Shown in pieces: positions 26,319 to 36,312 of a stretch of 64,000 nt of DNA. Numbering within the stretch: position 1 is the first letter of the stretch; each line of letters starts with the position of its first letter. A program made the translations under genes and the position numbers. This DNA comes from Opitutaceae bacterium. GTDB lineage: Bacteria; Verrucomicrobiota; Verrucomicrobiia; Opitutales; Opitutaceae. The notes under the pieces were generated by a model, which saw nothing but the letters and a program-made list of their open reading frames with translations, was not told the origin of the DNA and did no database searches. The stretch covers positions 124,001-188,000 of the forward strand of contig JAWLBB010000005.1 of assembly GCA_041395105.1 (NCBI GenBank). The letters run 5' to 3'.

Positions 26319-28838
26319 ATGGGTTGCAGAATGGTCGAAACTGCCACGACCGATTCGATCCGGAACCCCGCCTTCTCCATGAAATTCGAAATCCAGTCCG
26401 GAAAGGTCTCCTTTTCATCCGGTCCGTTCTCGCTTGGTCCCGGGGCACCTCGACTCCGGGTCGATGGGCATCCCCGTCGCCTTCGATTCGCCAAGGGCGA
26501 CTCCGGCCATAACGTCGCCTGGTGCAACGCACAGATCGCACTGACACTTGCCCTCGTTCAGGAGACCCGCCGCCGGGTCCGCTGCACCGCCCGCCTGCAA
26601 CACCATGGGTCGCATGCGCTCACCCTGAACGAGGTGACCCTCTTCGCCAGCCCGCGAGTCAACCTCGGGTCGAAACCGGACGATGTGCGGATCCTCGAAC
26701 AGGATGCCTACCTGGGACGCGTCCGCACGCCCCGTCAGATGCATTCGGGCAGCGACGGGCTCAAGGCCCTCGATGGCACCAGCGGTGCCTTCGTCAGCCA
26801 GAACGTCACTGTCTTCCATTGTCCGCTGAGCGGCCGCTCCCTGCTCATCGGATTTGAAACCGTCGATCGTTGGCTTCCCCGGATCAGCGCTCGTATGTCG
26901 GCCATGGCGGAGGATCAAGGGAAGCCTGTCGAAAACGTGGATGGAGTCGCGGAATTGACTACAGTCAAGGCAGGATCTTCCGGCTGTCCACCTGTTCCAG
27001 CCTTCCGCGAATTCATCATCGGTTTTGACGGCGGCGACTACCTGCTCGAGCCGGGTGAATTCCTCCCGCTGGGTGACTTTGTCCTGGAAGAAGGAACGGA
27101 TCCACTTGCCCTGCTCGATTCCCACGGTCGCCGGATCAAGAGGCGCAACCGTTTCGCGGATCCGATCGGACCGTTGGCCAACTGGTGCAGCTGGTACCCC
27201 TACCGGCTCGGGGTAACCGATGACCTCGTCCTCGCGACCGCCCATGCCGCGCGCAGCCGTCACCTTGACAAACTCGGCCTGCGCTTCCTCCAGGTCGATC
27301 TCGGCTGGCAGAAGGACAATATCCCCAGCTTCTTTGAAGAGAACGAACGCTTCGCCCGCGGTCTGAAATGGCTCAGCGCCGGCCTGAAGCGAGAGGGCTT
27401 TGATCTCGGGGTCTGGGTCGGGGTCCTCTGCATCGCGGATACCCACCCCATCGCCCGCGAACATCCGGAGTGGCTGCTTCCCGGTGCCGACGGGAAACCC
27501 CGCTGCAACTACAATTGGTTCTGGGCACCGTTCTGCCCGATCCACGCCCTCGATGTCTCCCACCCGGGAGCCCGGGAGTGGCTCCGGGAAAACTTCACGC
27601 GCCTGGCCGAAAAAGGAGTCCGTTTCGTCAAGTGGGACTTTGCGGGAATTGTTACCGGAAAGGAACTACGGTCGCGCCACGATCCTCGGATGGTCAATTC
27701 GCGGGCCCGCGAGGCGGTGCGGACCGCCCTGCGTATCGGTCAGGAAGCGCTCGACTCAACCGGGGAAAAGGCACTGATGATCGACTGTTCCGCCACCGAC
27801 TATGCGGGGGCCGGCATCGCCGCGATCAACTACGCCAACCTGGATACCGGGAACACCGGCCTGGGGTGGCGGCATCTGCGCGATGTCTACACTTCGTTCG
27901 CCTGCCACTTCCACAAACACCATTGGACCCTGCTTCAGCCCTCCTGCCTCGTCGTGGGGCTGCCCGGGACACTCGAAGAGGCGCGCATCCGCGCCACGGC
28001 AACCTTCATGGGCGCCGGTCATGTCGATCTTGGGGACGACCTGACCTCCCTACCGGAGGACCGGTGGGCGGTTCTCCTCGCCAGTCTCCCACCCAACGAC
28101 ACCCCGGCCAGACCCGTCGACCTTTTCCACCCGATCAGGACCGGCACCCTGTCCTACCTTCAGATGATCAAGGCGGGCGAAGACAAATCGGCCACCGACT
28201 CTTCCGGCTTTCCCGTCCCCACGGAGGGCGAGCCCGCCGGGACCTGCGTCTGGGCAGCGAAGATGGTCGGCGACTGGGATGAATGGCATCTTGTCGCCCT
28301 GTTTAACTGGACCGAACCGCCGACCGAAGAGGGCTCCGGGGTGAACCTTGCCCGCCGCTTCCAAGTCGATTTCGAACGACTCGGATTCGCGGGGAACACG
28401 AAGTTCTGGGCCTACGAGTTCTGGTCCGGCCAGTTCCTCGGGGAGATCCCGCGCCCGTCGCGGCCCGAGGGCGCCTACCGGCACCCCGGCGACTTCGCCC
28501 ACCCGGTCCTCGAATCCGGCCCCGGCCTGCTCGATATCGGCTTCCATGGTCCGGCCGTGAAACTCCTGGTCCTGCGCAAACCGCGCCCCCATCCCTGGCC
28601 GCTGGGCACCAGTTTCCACCAGAGCGGGGGCCGCGAACTGAGCGATGTCCACTGGAATGCCCGCACCCGCACCCTCTCGGGAAAACTCCACCGCCCACCC
28701 GGCGAAAGCGGTTTCATCATGATCGCCTGCCCTGAGCCCGGTCGAAGGGCCAATCCCCGGCCCGACGGCGTCAACCACCACCGCCATCCGATCATCGCCA
28801 CCGCCGACGTCACCGAATGGTCCGTGCCCATCCACTGA
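26319..28838 (+). CDS. GH36-like alpha-galactosidase / raffinose-synthase-type glycosidase
   Basis: This 839-residue protein comprises an N-terminal beta domain (residues about 20-270) and a barrel starting at NWCSWYPYR and GLRFLQVDLGWQ. The nucleophile is the aspartate in VRFVKWDFAG, the KWD-F hallmark of clan GH-D. A C-terminal beta domain follows. The usual second signature with CSSGGGRxD is replaced by IDCSATDYAGAG, so specificity may differ from standard melibiases. An alternative ATG at 26379 would remove 20 residues and is also plausible. No signal peptide is seen, and the protein is probably cytoplasmic. It is upstream of, and convergent with, a PhyH gene. Confidence 0.8.
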   Translation: MGCRMVETATTDSIRNPAFSMKFEIQSGKVSFSSGPFSLGPGAPRLRVDGHPRRLRFAKGDSGHNVAWCNAQIALTLALVQETRRRVRCTARLQHHGSHALTLNEVTLFASPRVNLGSKPDDVRILEQDAYLGRVRTPRQMHSGSDGLKALDGTSGAFVSQNVTVFHCPLSGRSLLIGFETVDRWLPRISARMSAMAEDQGKPVENVDGVAELTTVKAGSSGCPPVPAFREFIIGFDGGDYLLEPGEFLPLGDFVLEEGTDPLALLDSHGRRIKRRNRFADPIGPLANWCSWYPYRLGVTDDLVLATAHAARSRHLDKLGLRFLQVDLGWQKDNIPSFFEENERFARGLKWLSAGLKREGFDLGVWVGVLCIADTHPIAREHPEWLLPGADGKPRCNYNWFWAPFCPIHALDVSHPGAREWLRENFTRLAEKGVRFVKWDFAGIVTGKELRSRHDPRMVNSRAREAVRTALRIGQEALDSTGEKALMIDCSATDYAGAGIAAINYANLDTGNTGLGWRHLRDVYTSFACHFHKHHWTLLQPSCLVVGLPGTLEEARIRATATFMGAGHVDLGDDLTSLPEDRWAVLLASLPPNDTPARPVDLFHPIRTGTLSYLQMIKAGEDKSATDSSGFPVPTEGEPAGTCVWAAKMVGDWDEWHLVALFNWTEPPTEEGSGVNLARRFQVDFERLGFAGNTKFWAYEFWSGQFLGEIPRPSRPEGAYRHPGDFAHPVLESGPGLLDIGFHGPAVKLLVLRKPRPHPWPLGTSFHQSGGRELSDVHWNARTRTLSGKLHRPPGESGFIMIACPEPGRRANPRPDGVNHHRHPIIATADVTEWSVPIH

Positions 28839-28843
28839 CCGGC

Positions 28844-29647
28844 TTATCCGGAATCGGCCACCAACCGGCGGAACTTCCCCTTCAGACTCTCTCCGTATTC
28901 ATTAATCCCATACGACGACCCGAGGCCGCTCAACCGGGGATGCGGGTGCGCCTGGCGTTTCGAGAAGAAATCGGCGTCGGTCTCTTCGACGTGGATGAAG
29001 TGATAGGCCAGCCCGGCCCGGGCCTTTGTAGAACGATTGTTGCCGGTGGCATGGGGCGCGCCATAGCAGAAGAAGACCACCCCGCCCGCCTTCAGCTCCA
29101 TCAGCTCCGCTTTGGATTCGTCGACCTGGCAGAAGATGTGGTGATCGCTGAAAGGGTCGCGCTGGTGCGCGATGGCCTCTTTGAAGGCGTGGGGGACGAG
29201 GCGAAGCGTCCCGTTCTCCTCGTTCGCATCATGAATGGCGATCCACATGGCCACACCGCGGACGGGACGCTTGATCTTGAAATAGGCGTTGTCCTGGTGC
29301 CAGTTGGTGCCCCGGCCCGTGCCCGGGGGTTTGAGAAAGATCTGGTCGAGCTGCAGGGCGACCTCGTCACCGATCAGGGCGGTGACCGCATCGATCACCT
29401 TCTGCTCGAAGGGCAGTGCCCTCATGAGGGCGCTGAAGGGCGAACAGGGACAAAGCTGCAGGTTATGGGCGGTCGTCGAATGCGTGGCGCCGTCGCCGTC
29501 CGTGCTGACATTCCGCAGAAACCCGTGGTTCTGAAGTCGCTCGACGTCGGTCTGGAGCGCTACGGTTTCCCCGGCATCAAAAAAGCCCGGGACGGCGACA
29601 TAGCCCCTGTCGAGGAATTGGGAGATCTGATCGGGCGTGAGTTTCAT
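28844..29647 (-). CDS. Phytanoyl-CoA dioxygenase family protein
   Basis: This 267-residue protein has the complete iron/2-oxoglutarate signature: His117-Gln-Asp119 (NWHQDNAYF), distal His199 (GAPHATGNN) and the 2-oxoglutarate-binding Arg210. The N-terminus, KLTPDQISQFLDRGYVAVPGF, is typical of the family. Unlike the copy at 10.7 kb, its metal triad is intact. The ATG at 29647 was chosen over an upstream in-frame start at 29707 because it fits the family N-terminus. It is likely to hydroxylate a lipid, amino acid or small metabolite; the substrate is unknown. It is convergent with the alpha-galactosidase and divergent from the large esterase. Confidence 0.88.
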   Translation of the reverse strand: MKLTPDQISQFLDRGYVAVPGFFDAGETVALQTDVERLQNHGFLRNVSTDGDGATHSTTAHNLQLCPCSPFSALMRALPFEQKVIDAVTALIGDEVALQLDQIFLKPPGTGRGTNWHQDNAYFKIKRPVRGVAMWIAIHDANEENGTLRLVPHAFKEAIAHQRDPFSDHHIFCQVDESKAELMELKAGGVVFFCYGAPHATGNNRSTKARAGLAYHFIHVEETDADFFSKRQAHPHPRLSGLGSSYGINEYGESLKGKFRRLVADSG

Positions 29648-29748
29648 AAGGTGCGGGATACCACTGTAGGTCAGACCACAAACATTGTGGTTTGACCCCA
29701 TTTTCAATAACGAATATCAATCGTGATTCATCGACCGACCGCCATCCG

Positions 29749-32700
29749 ATGAAAGGCATGAACCCACCATCAGCCGGGCCACCAGGTCGTTACGTCGTTT
29801 GCCTGCTGGCCTTCTATCTGGTCGCGACACAGGCATTCGCCCAGAGCACCATGATCCCAAACCAGAACACCACTCCCTGGCGGATGCCATGGACCCGCGG
29901 TTCGGAACGGTTCCAGCGGCATTGGCAGATTTGCGCACCGCTCACGCCTGAACAAGCGGCCACGGTGCTCGACCCGTCGATCGATCATGACGCCCCAACC
30001 GCAGTCCCGCCGTGGACGCCGCTGACCTCATGGAGTGACGACATCAACCTTGAAGGCATGGTTCCGATCAACCCAGATCAGGTGGCGCTGGTCCGCACCA
30101 CGGTGGCGCGGTCCGCAGCAGGTCGGGCGACCCTGCTAATCGGTGCCGACGGCACGCTCGAAGTATCGGTCAACGGCGTCCCTGTCCACCGTCGGTCAAA
30201 CCCGGAACCCTTTGCCTTCGACCAGACCGTCGTGCCGGTCAGGTTGCGGGAAGGAGACAATGAATTCATCCTGAGACTGGTCAACGCCTCCGGCCCGATG
30301 AAGATCTCATTTCGGATCGTGGAAACCGGGGCCGTCGTCACACGGCCGGGAGAGATCGGCCCCACCCTGCTCGACGAAGCGGACGGCATATTGACCCTGC
30401 GGACCGACATCCGTAAAGACGTTGCGGGCGCACCGGTCGACGTCGAAGTGGTCCTGCCCGGGGGCGCCGTCATCGCTCACGCAGCGGTGGTTCGCGGCGA
30501 GACGGTCCGGTTCAACTACGGCGATTGGCCCTTGGGGCCGGTTGAGATCCGCTGCACCACACTCAACGGTGCGGGCGACCGACGTGCCGTCCATCTGGCG
30601 TGGTATCATGGAGACGCCCTGGCCGAGGCCCGGGAACTGATCGCCGCGGCGGCCGGGGAACCGCCCGGTCCCGAAGGCGACCACGTCCGCATGCTGGCCG
30701 AACTGGTCCAGGACTTCATCGACCACCAGCTCGCCCGGATTGATCCGGCGGCCCGAAGACTGCTGAATTCCGCTCTCTTTGAATATCGGGAATTGCTCGT
30801 CGAACGGGCCGGGGGAGTCGGAACCATCCGTCCCTGGGGTTTCGTCCGAATGGCCTGGACCGATGAGACCGACGGCTCGACTCAGTTCTGTCGGGCCTAT
30901 CTTCCTCCCGATTACGACCCGGCCCAAGCCTGGCCCGTCGTCATCTTCCTTCATGGCTATCACCCGGCCAATCCCCCCTATATCGGCTGGTGGTCGATCG
31001 ATATGCGTCACACGCCCGAGGCGGACAATCATGGTGTGATCTACCTCGAACCGCACGGCCGGGGGAACTCCAACTTTAGCGGTATCGGTGACAAGGACGT
31101 CCTGCGTGCCCTGGCCGAAGCCAGACACCGTTTCACGATTGACGATGACCGCGTCTACCTGACCGGCGAATCCATGGGCGGAGACGGTGTCTGGAGCATG
31201 GCCTCCCGCCATCCCGAGGTCTTCGCCGCGGCCGCGCCCGTACACGGCGGATGGGACCCACGACTTGTCCCCGTCGACGAGGGCGGACTGATCGGACGCT
31301 TGCCGGTCAGCGACCTTGAGCGTTTTCAGCTCGAGGTGTGCGGCAGTTTCGGCAGCGCCGAAAACCTGCTCCACGTCCCCCTCGCGGTTCACCACGGCGA
31401 CGCCGACCAGAGCGTCGATGTCGGAAACTCCCGCTTTATCGTCCAGATGCTGCAGCGCTGGGGCTATGACATTCGTTATTTCGAGCATGTCGGTCTCGGC
31501 CACGAAAATCTTGGGGCCCGGGAAGCCATCGTTGATTGGTTGCTGACCCACCGCCGCGTCAGTGATCCGCCGACCATTCGTTTGCGCTCGCCCGATCTGG
31601 ACGCGGCACGGGCTTATTGGCTGTCCGTCGAAGCGGCGGGGCAGCCTTGTGAGATGATCGAAGTGGATGCCGCCTTCACCCGGCCCGGTGTCCTTCGTCT
31701 CGACACCGTCAACGCCGCCGCAGTGCACTTGAATCCGCCCGCCACTCTTTGCCCGGGCGGCGCTCTCACCGTGGTCTGGAATGGCGAGACCCACCGCGTC
31801 AGGCTGGCCGATGGAGGGGTCCGGATCGGCGCACCCCGCCCGCCGGCAGGCTCTCTGGCCAAGATACGCGGGATGGAAGGCGGCATCGAGCGTTTCATCA
31901 CGACACCGTTCATCGTGGTGGTCGGAACCATCTCGCCGGATGAAGCCATGCGCCGGATCTGCCGCGACAAGGCCGAAGTGGTCGTGAACAAATGGATCAA
32001 CTGGCAGAAGCATCCCCCTCGGGTTCGGACCGATCAGGAACTCACCGCTGAGGAAGAACGCTCGTATTCCCTGCTCCTGATCGGTGGACCCGAGGCCAAC
32101 AGCATCGCGCGGAAATTCGCCGGCGACATCCCCCTGCAGGTCGAGCCGGACCGGATCACCATCGATGGCCGGAGCTGGACCGTATCCGACGCCGTGGTCC
32201 AGCTGCTTTACCCGAACCCGGCCGCCACCGAACGCTACATCCTGGAAGTCGCGGGCACCTCAGCGAAGGGTCTGTATTTCTGGGCGCCGCTTCTGTGGGA
32301 CTACCGTCCCATCGTCCACGACTGGTCGATCACCGATGGGAGGCTGGTCGCCCTGCCCCCTGCCCACCCTGCTGAGGAAGCCCGCGTCGCCACCGGTGTC
32401 TTCAACCAGGCCTGGCGGCGCGATGATCGCTGGGTGGTCGAGGGCGATGCTGAACGACGCGCCGCCAGCCCCCTGCGGATGGGTCCATTGCCGGACACGG
32501 GACAAGCGCACCCCGCGATGACCGACTGCGCGGGCACCTACCAGTTGGAGTGGGATCAACTTGTCGTGACGGAGACCGATGGAGACCTCTGGGTGCAAAG
32601 CGAGGGCGGCCGACCGACCCGCCTGATCCGCGAGGGCGTCAATGAATTCGGCGACCCGTTGACCGGAGCTTTCCTGCGCTTCGCCACGGAGGCTGACGGA

Positions 32701-32763
32701 AGCGTCACCCTGCATCGGAATCTGGACGGCCGGCAACAGTCCAGCCCGCGCACAAACCGCTGA
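29749..32763 (+). CDS. Large secreted esterase with alpha/beta hydrolase domain
   Basis: This 1004-residue protein has a signal peptide (VVCLLAFYLVATQAFA). It then has a beta-rich N-terminal region resembling a galactose-binding or sandwich fold (ISFRIVETGA), and an alpha/beta hydrolase from about residue 370: FLHGYHPANPP, nucleophile Ser475 in GESMGG, acid candidates Asp551/Asp553 (HHGDADQSVD) and His585 (VGLGHENLG). The C-terminal part contains further beta domains. It resembles feruloyl or PHB-depolymerase-type esterases of the carbohydrate-esterase group. It may release acyl groups from plant cell-wall polymers. It is followed by a miniature element. Confidence 0.8.
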   Translation: MKGMNPPSAGPPGRYVVCLLAFYLVATQAFAQSTMIPNQNTTPWRMPWTRGSERFQRHWQICAPLTPEQAATVLDPSIDHDAPTAVPPWTPLTSWSDDINLEGMVPINPDQVALVRTTVARSAAGRATLLIGADGTLEVSVNGVPVHRRSNPEPFAFDQTVVPVRLREGDNEFILRLVNASGPMKISFRIVETGAVVTRPGEIGPTLLDEADGILTLRTDIRKDVAGAPVDVEVVLPGGAVIAHAAVVRGETVRFNYGDWPLGPVEIRCTTLNGAGDRRAVHLAWYHGDALAEARELIAAAAGEPPGPEGDHVRMLAELVQDFIDHQLARIDPAARRLLNSALFEYRELLVERAGGVGTIRPWGFVRMAWTDETDGSTQFCRAYLPPDYDPAQAWPVVIFLHGYHPANPPYIGWWSIDMRHTPEADNHGVIYLEPHGRGNSNFSGIGDKDVLRALAEARHRFTIDDDRVYLTGESMGGDGVWSMASRHPEVFAAAAPVHGGWDPRLVPVDEGGLIGRLPVSDLERFQLEVCGSFGSAENLLHVPLAVHHGDADQSVDVGNSRFIVQMLQRWGYDIRYFEHVGLGHENLGAREAIVDWLLTHRRVSDPPTIRLRSPDLDAARAYWLSVEAAGQPCEMIEVDAAFTRPGVLRLDTVNAAAVHLNPPATLCPGGALTVVWNGETHRVRLADGGVRIGAPRPPAGSLAKIRGMEGGIERFITTPFIVVVGTISPDEAMRRICRDKAEVVVNKWINWQKHPPRVRTDQELTAEEERSYSLLLIGGPEANSIARKFAGDIPLQVEPDRITIDGRSWTVSDAVVQLLYPNPAATERYILEVAGTSAKGLYFWAPLLWDYRPIVHDWSITDGRLVALPPAHPAEEARVATGVFNQAWRRDDRWVVEGDAERRAASPLRMGPLPDTGQAHPAMTDCAGTYQLEWDQLVVTETDGDLWVQSEGGRPTRLIREGVNEFGDPLTGAFLRFATEADGSVTLHRNLDGRQQSSPRTNR

Positions 32764-32769
32764 ACCGTT

Positions 32770-33041
32770 CAAACCAACCGTAGCCTGCTGGAATGGCGCT
32801 TGGTTAAGGGTGCTTATCGTTGTCTTGTCTCGGACAACCGTTGCGGCTGACCGGGGACGTCCAGCCCTACCACGGATGCTCTGATTTCAGTTGGTCGGGC
32901 GAGGGCCTCCGGACCCGCCGTCGAAGAGCAGTCGACACCTCGTTGGCTGATCCGACTCTTTCGCCAACCAAGCGCCATTCCAGGATCCTACGGTTGGTTT
33001 TCGACCGCAAAACCCTACAGTCTATGCTACGTATGGTTTTG
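32770..33041. repeat. Miniature element copy B with terminal inverted repeats
   Basis: The left end CAAACCAACCGTAGC and the right end GCTACGTATGGTTTTG are related inverted repeats. The inner GGAATGGCGCTTGGTT and AACCAAGCGCCATTCC are also an exact inverted pair. Segments GAATGGCGCTTGGTT and GATCCTACGGTT are shared with copy A at 17130. The middle part differs, so the element behaves like a MITE with a variable centre. Confidence 0.7.
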
Positions 33042-33062
33042 TTGTATCCGGTCTCGCCTTAT

Positions 33063-34514
33063 TCAGGCCTTCTCCTCTTCGATCATCCGGATGACCTTCC
33101 ATTTCCCACTCCGGAAACGGATGATGAAAACGGTCGCGACGGTCGCGAGGTTCCCCACCATGACGACAAAGGCGTAGTAAACCGAGAGGTGCAGCACCTC
33201 AATGACGACAAAGGTCGGCAGGACGAGACAGAAGGCCGAGGTGATGGCATTGGTGATCATGACAAAGCGGGTGTCTCCCGCCCCTTTCAGCGTGCCCCCC
33301 AGGACAATCGTCACCGAATCGATCATGGCGACCAATGCCATGAACTGAAGTATCGTGACCGCCATGATGATGATGGCCGCCGTGGTCCCGTCGGCCTCTC
33401 CGGCGGTAAAGGGGGAAAGGAGCAGTTCAGGGATGGAGAGGTAGAGGACACCCATGACAAAACTGTAGGACAGGCTCAGGGTCAGGGCGGATCGCGTCGC
33501 GCGGGCAGCGAGGTCGCTCTTCCGGGCTCCCTGGAAGCGGCCGACCAGGATGCTGGTGGCGATTCCGATGCCCACCAGAGGCAGAACTCCCAACATATTG
33601 ATCTGCTGGGCCATGTTGCTCGCCACCAGCTCGAGCTTGCCGATTCGGCCGATCAGGAGAACGAAAATGGCGAACCCGGAAATGCTCAGCCAGAACTGCA
33701 GGCCCGAGGGCGCGCCAAAGCGGATCATCCTCAGGAGGAGGTCACGGTCGAACGCCCGATTCCTCCGGGTGAAAAAGACGCGATCATTGAACGGGCGAAG
33801 CACCAGAAAGGCGTAGATCAGGAAAGAGACGGCAGAAGAAAACACGGTGGTGTAGCCGGCGCCCTGAATCCCCATGCGGGGCATGCCCCAATTCCCCAGA
33901 ACCAGGCCATAGTCCAGCACGCCGTTCAGGGTGCACATCGAAACACTCATCCACATGACCGGCCAGGTCTTGCCTCTACCGGAATAAAAGCAGGAGAAGG
34001 CGGAGCCCATCAGACCGAAAAGCGGCCCCCAGTTGAGGATCCGGAAGTAGGCGACTTCCAGGACCTGGACCTCGGGATCATGCCCGACCAGGGAAAACAG
34101 GGCGGGAGCCGCGAAATTGAGCAGGGGCAGCGAAAGGCCGCCGATCAGGGCCAGACGGAGCCCATTCCAGATGACCGCGCCGATCCGATCCTGTCGTCCC
34201 GCCCCGAAGTACTGGGCCACGAAAGTCGAGGAGTACATGACCAGGCCCATGAAGAAGCACTGAAACGAAAAGTTCAGCATTGAGGCGGGCACAGAGGCCG
34301 CGATCGCCTCCTCCGAGTACCAGCTCAGGAACATCCGGTCGACGAACATCATGACCGAGTAGGAGCCCGTACTCAGGATGAGGGGGAAGGCCACATTGAG
34401 CAGCTGCCGCATCCCTCCGTCCCCCCGCCATCGCCGTGCGATCCATCCCTCATCAGGTCTGGCGAGGGCTGAGGGAGGGTCGTCCGAATTCACAGGAAGC
34501 CGAGTATCTCTCAT
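33063..34514 (-). CDS. MATE-family multidrug/toxin efflux transporter
   Basis: This 483-residue protein has about twelve hydrophobic segments. The MATE pattern at the N-terminus is LLNVAFPLILSTGSYSVMMFVDRMFLSWYS, and the second half repeats it with FGAPSGLQFWLSISGFAIFVLLIG. These proteins export cationic drugs or metabolites coupled to Na+ or H+. A TTG six bases upstream of the chosen ATG (34514) is also in frame. It is divergent from the UroD-family gene. Substrates are not predictable. Confidence 0.9.
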   Translation of the reverse strand: MRDTRLPVNSDDPPSALARPDEGWIARRWRGDGGMRQLLNVAFPLILSTGSYSVMMFVDRMFLSWYSEEAIAASVPASMLNFSFQCFFMGLVMYSSTFVAQYFGAGRQDRIGAVIWNGLRLALIGGLSLPLLNFAAPALFSLVGHDPEVQVLEVAYFRILNWGPLFGLMGSAFSCFYSGRGKTWPVMWMSVSMCTLNGVLDYGLVLGNWGMPRMGIQGAGYTTVFSSAVSFLIYAFLVLRPFNDRVFFTRRNRAFDRDLLLRMIRFGAPSGLQFWLSISGFAIFVLLIGRIGKLELVASNMAQQINMLGVLPLVGIGIATSILVGRFQGARKSDLAARATRSALTLSLSYSFVMGVLYLSIPELLLSPFTAGEADGTTAAIIIMAVTILQFMALVAMIDSVTIVLGGTLKGAGDTRFVMITNAITSAFCLVLPTFVVIEVLHLSVYYAFVVMVGNLATVATVFIIRFRSGKWKVIRMIEEEKA

Positions 34515-34955
34515 GTTCAAGCCCGGTCAATGGGCATTCCACGCGAATTCGAACGTCCCTGAGAATCCACACCCCGGACCGTCGGACTCCGGTAGGGACA
34601 ACTTCGAACGATCACTGTCCCTCAGTCCTTGGGATCAGTCACGGAAGCCGCTAGAGGTCGGGTGCAATGTCCACTTTGCCCGACCCGATCCGCTGGAAGG
34701 ACCCATTGACCGTCATCGGCCGTAATCCCCTTGCTTTCCGACCGGACTTTCCTGAGGTCGCCGAACGACGGAAAACCTGGTGGCGTTTGGATGCGGTCAT
34801 CCGCGCCCTTGATCCCCGAGGTCCGGCCCTCTGCATCGATTGAATCCGCGAGCGGATTGCGGCAGCATGAAAACACAGCTCTTCAGCCCGATAATCGATT
34901 CCCCCTGGCGCGCAGAACAGGCATCATTGATCCCAAGCAGGAGATTCAAGGAACC

Positions 34956-36098
34956 ATGAAGACCACCGATCGTCCCTCTCCCATCACTCCGATCCGCCCG
35001 AAATGGCGCGGCACCCTGACCGAAAGGGAACGATTTCGCCGCCAGATGCATCACCAGCCGGTCGACCGTTGCTTCAACCGGGAATTCGGCTACTGGGACG
35101 ACAATTTCGATCTCTGGCCCATCTTCAGCGACCACGGGATCCGCACAAATGACGAAGCCGATGTCTTCCTCAATTTCGACCGTTCCTTCTCCGTCGGCAG
35201 TCCGTTCATGCACCCGGTCTTTCCCGAGACGGAAATCAGCCGGACCGAGACTACCCGGGTCCTGCGCAACGGAGACGGGCTTCTCGCCGAAGTGCCCATC
35301 GACGGGCATGACACCATTCCCCATTACCTGGGTTCATCAATCCAGTCACCGAACGACTGGGAGGAGGTGAAACGCGAACGCTTCCGGCGCGATGATCCCG
35401 TCCGCAAGGTCGACATCGACGCGATCCTCCGGAAACACCCCGCCGACCGCGATTACCCGCTGGGAGTCAATACCAGTTCCATGATCGGGAGGGTCCGTAA
35501 TCTGCTGACCGTCGAGGGCCTGGCCTACGCGACCTATGACTACCCGGAGATGGTCGAGGACATGGTCGAAACCTGCTGTGTGCTCAACGAGGACTTTCTC
35601 GATCAGGTCCTTCCCCACATCGCCTTCGACTTCGCCGAAGGCTGGGAAGACATCTGCTACAGCGCCGGTCCGCTGGTTTCGGTCTCCTTCTTCCGGGACA
35701 TCGTGATGCCGCGCTACAAGCGGATCGGGAAGAAGCTGCGGGACCATGGGATCGACATCTGGTGGATCGATTGTGACGGCGATGTCCGCCCCCTCATCCC
35801 CTATTTCCTGGAAGGCGGCGTCAACACCATGTTCCCGTGGGAAGTCAACGGATCCGGTCATCCGGGTCAGGCCCTCGACAAGTGGGGGCCGGAGTTGCGG
35901 ATCATGGGAGGCGTCGACAAGATGGCCCTTGGCGCCGGCCGGGATGCCATCCGCAAGTGGGTGGCGTCGCTCGTGCCCTACGTTGAGAAAGGCGGCTTCA
36001 TTCCCTTCTGCGACCATCGCTGCCCACCCAACGTCGATCCCGATGACTACCTCTATTACCTGGACCTGAAGGAGGACCTCTTCGGGCTGAAGGGGTAA
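34956..36098 (+). CDS. Uroporphyrinogen decarboxylase family protein (MtaA/CmuA-like methyltransferase)
   Basis: This 380-residue protein begins with TERERFRRQMHHQPVDRCFN, the common start of UroD-like methyltransferases. The barrel includes FDFAEGWEDICYSAGPLVSV, PRYKRIGKKLRDHGIDIWWIDCDG and IMGGVDKMALGAGRDAI, with the last part matching the C-terminal metal/cobalamin-side region of MtaA. The Shine-Dalgarno sequence AAGGA nine bases before the ATG fixes the start. It is not haem-biosynthesis HemE by its divergent active-site segments. It likely moves a methyl group or decarboxylates a plant-derived compound. This is an inference. Confidence 0.8.
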   Translation: MKTTDRPSPITPIRPKWRGTLTERERFRRQMHHQPVDRCFNREFGYWDDNFDLWPIFSDHGIRTNDEADVFLNFDRSFSVGSPFMHPVFPETEISRTETTRVLRNGDGLLAEVPIDGHDTIPHYLGSSIQSPNDWEEVKRERFRRDDPVRKVDIDAILRKHPADRDYPLGVNTSSMIGRVRNLLTVEGLAYATYDYPEMVEDMVETCCVLNEDFLDQVLPHIAFDFAEGWEDICYSAGPLVSVSFFRDIVMPRYKRIGKKLRDHGIDIWWIDCDGDVRPLIPYFLEGGVNTMFPWEVNGSGHPGQALDKWGPELRIMGGVDKMALGAGRDAIRKWVASLVPYVEKGGFIPFCDHRCPPNVDPDDYLYYLDLKEDLFGLKG

Positions 36099-36312
36099 TG
36101 CGCCGAGCCCGGGTTCGACCGGGTTCCGGTCTCGTGAGATGGCCCGGTGATCGGTCCGTTTCCACCGTCTGGCAGCCACCCGCAGTTGGGGGGGGCGATT
36201 GAGTGATGAGCAAAAGAAGCGTTCGAGCATTCTAACACATGACTATTAGCTTTTGTTATTTACTGCCGACTTTATATCAGCCAAGCTTTTGCAGACTCAA
36301 CGACTTACGACC

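Noticed and set aside
30307..32013. Minus-strand open frame over the esterase
   Set aside because: It overlaps an esterase with a catalytic triad and signal peptide, and is rich in Gly/Asp/Val as expected of an antisense shadow.
32820..34283. Plus-strand open frame over the MATE gene
   Set aside because: The sequence is highly charged (Asp/His/Gly/Gln) and antisense to a clear membrane transporter.
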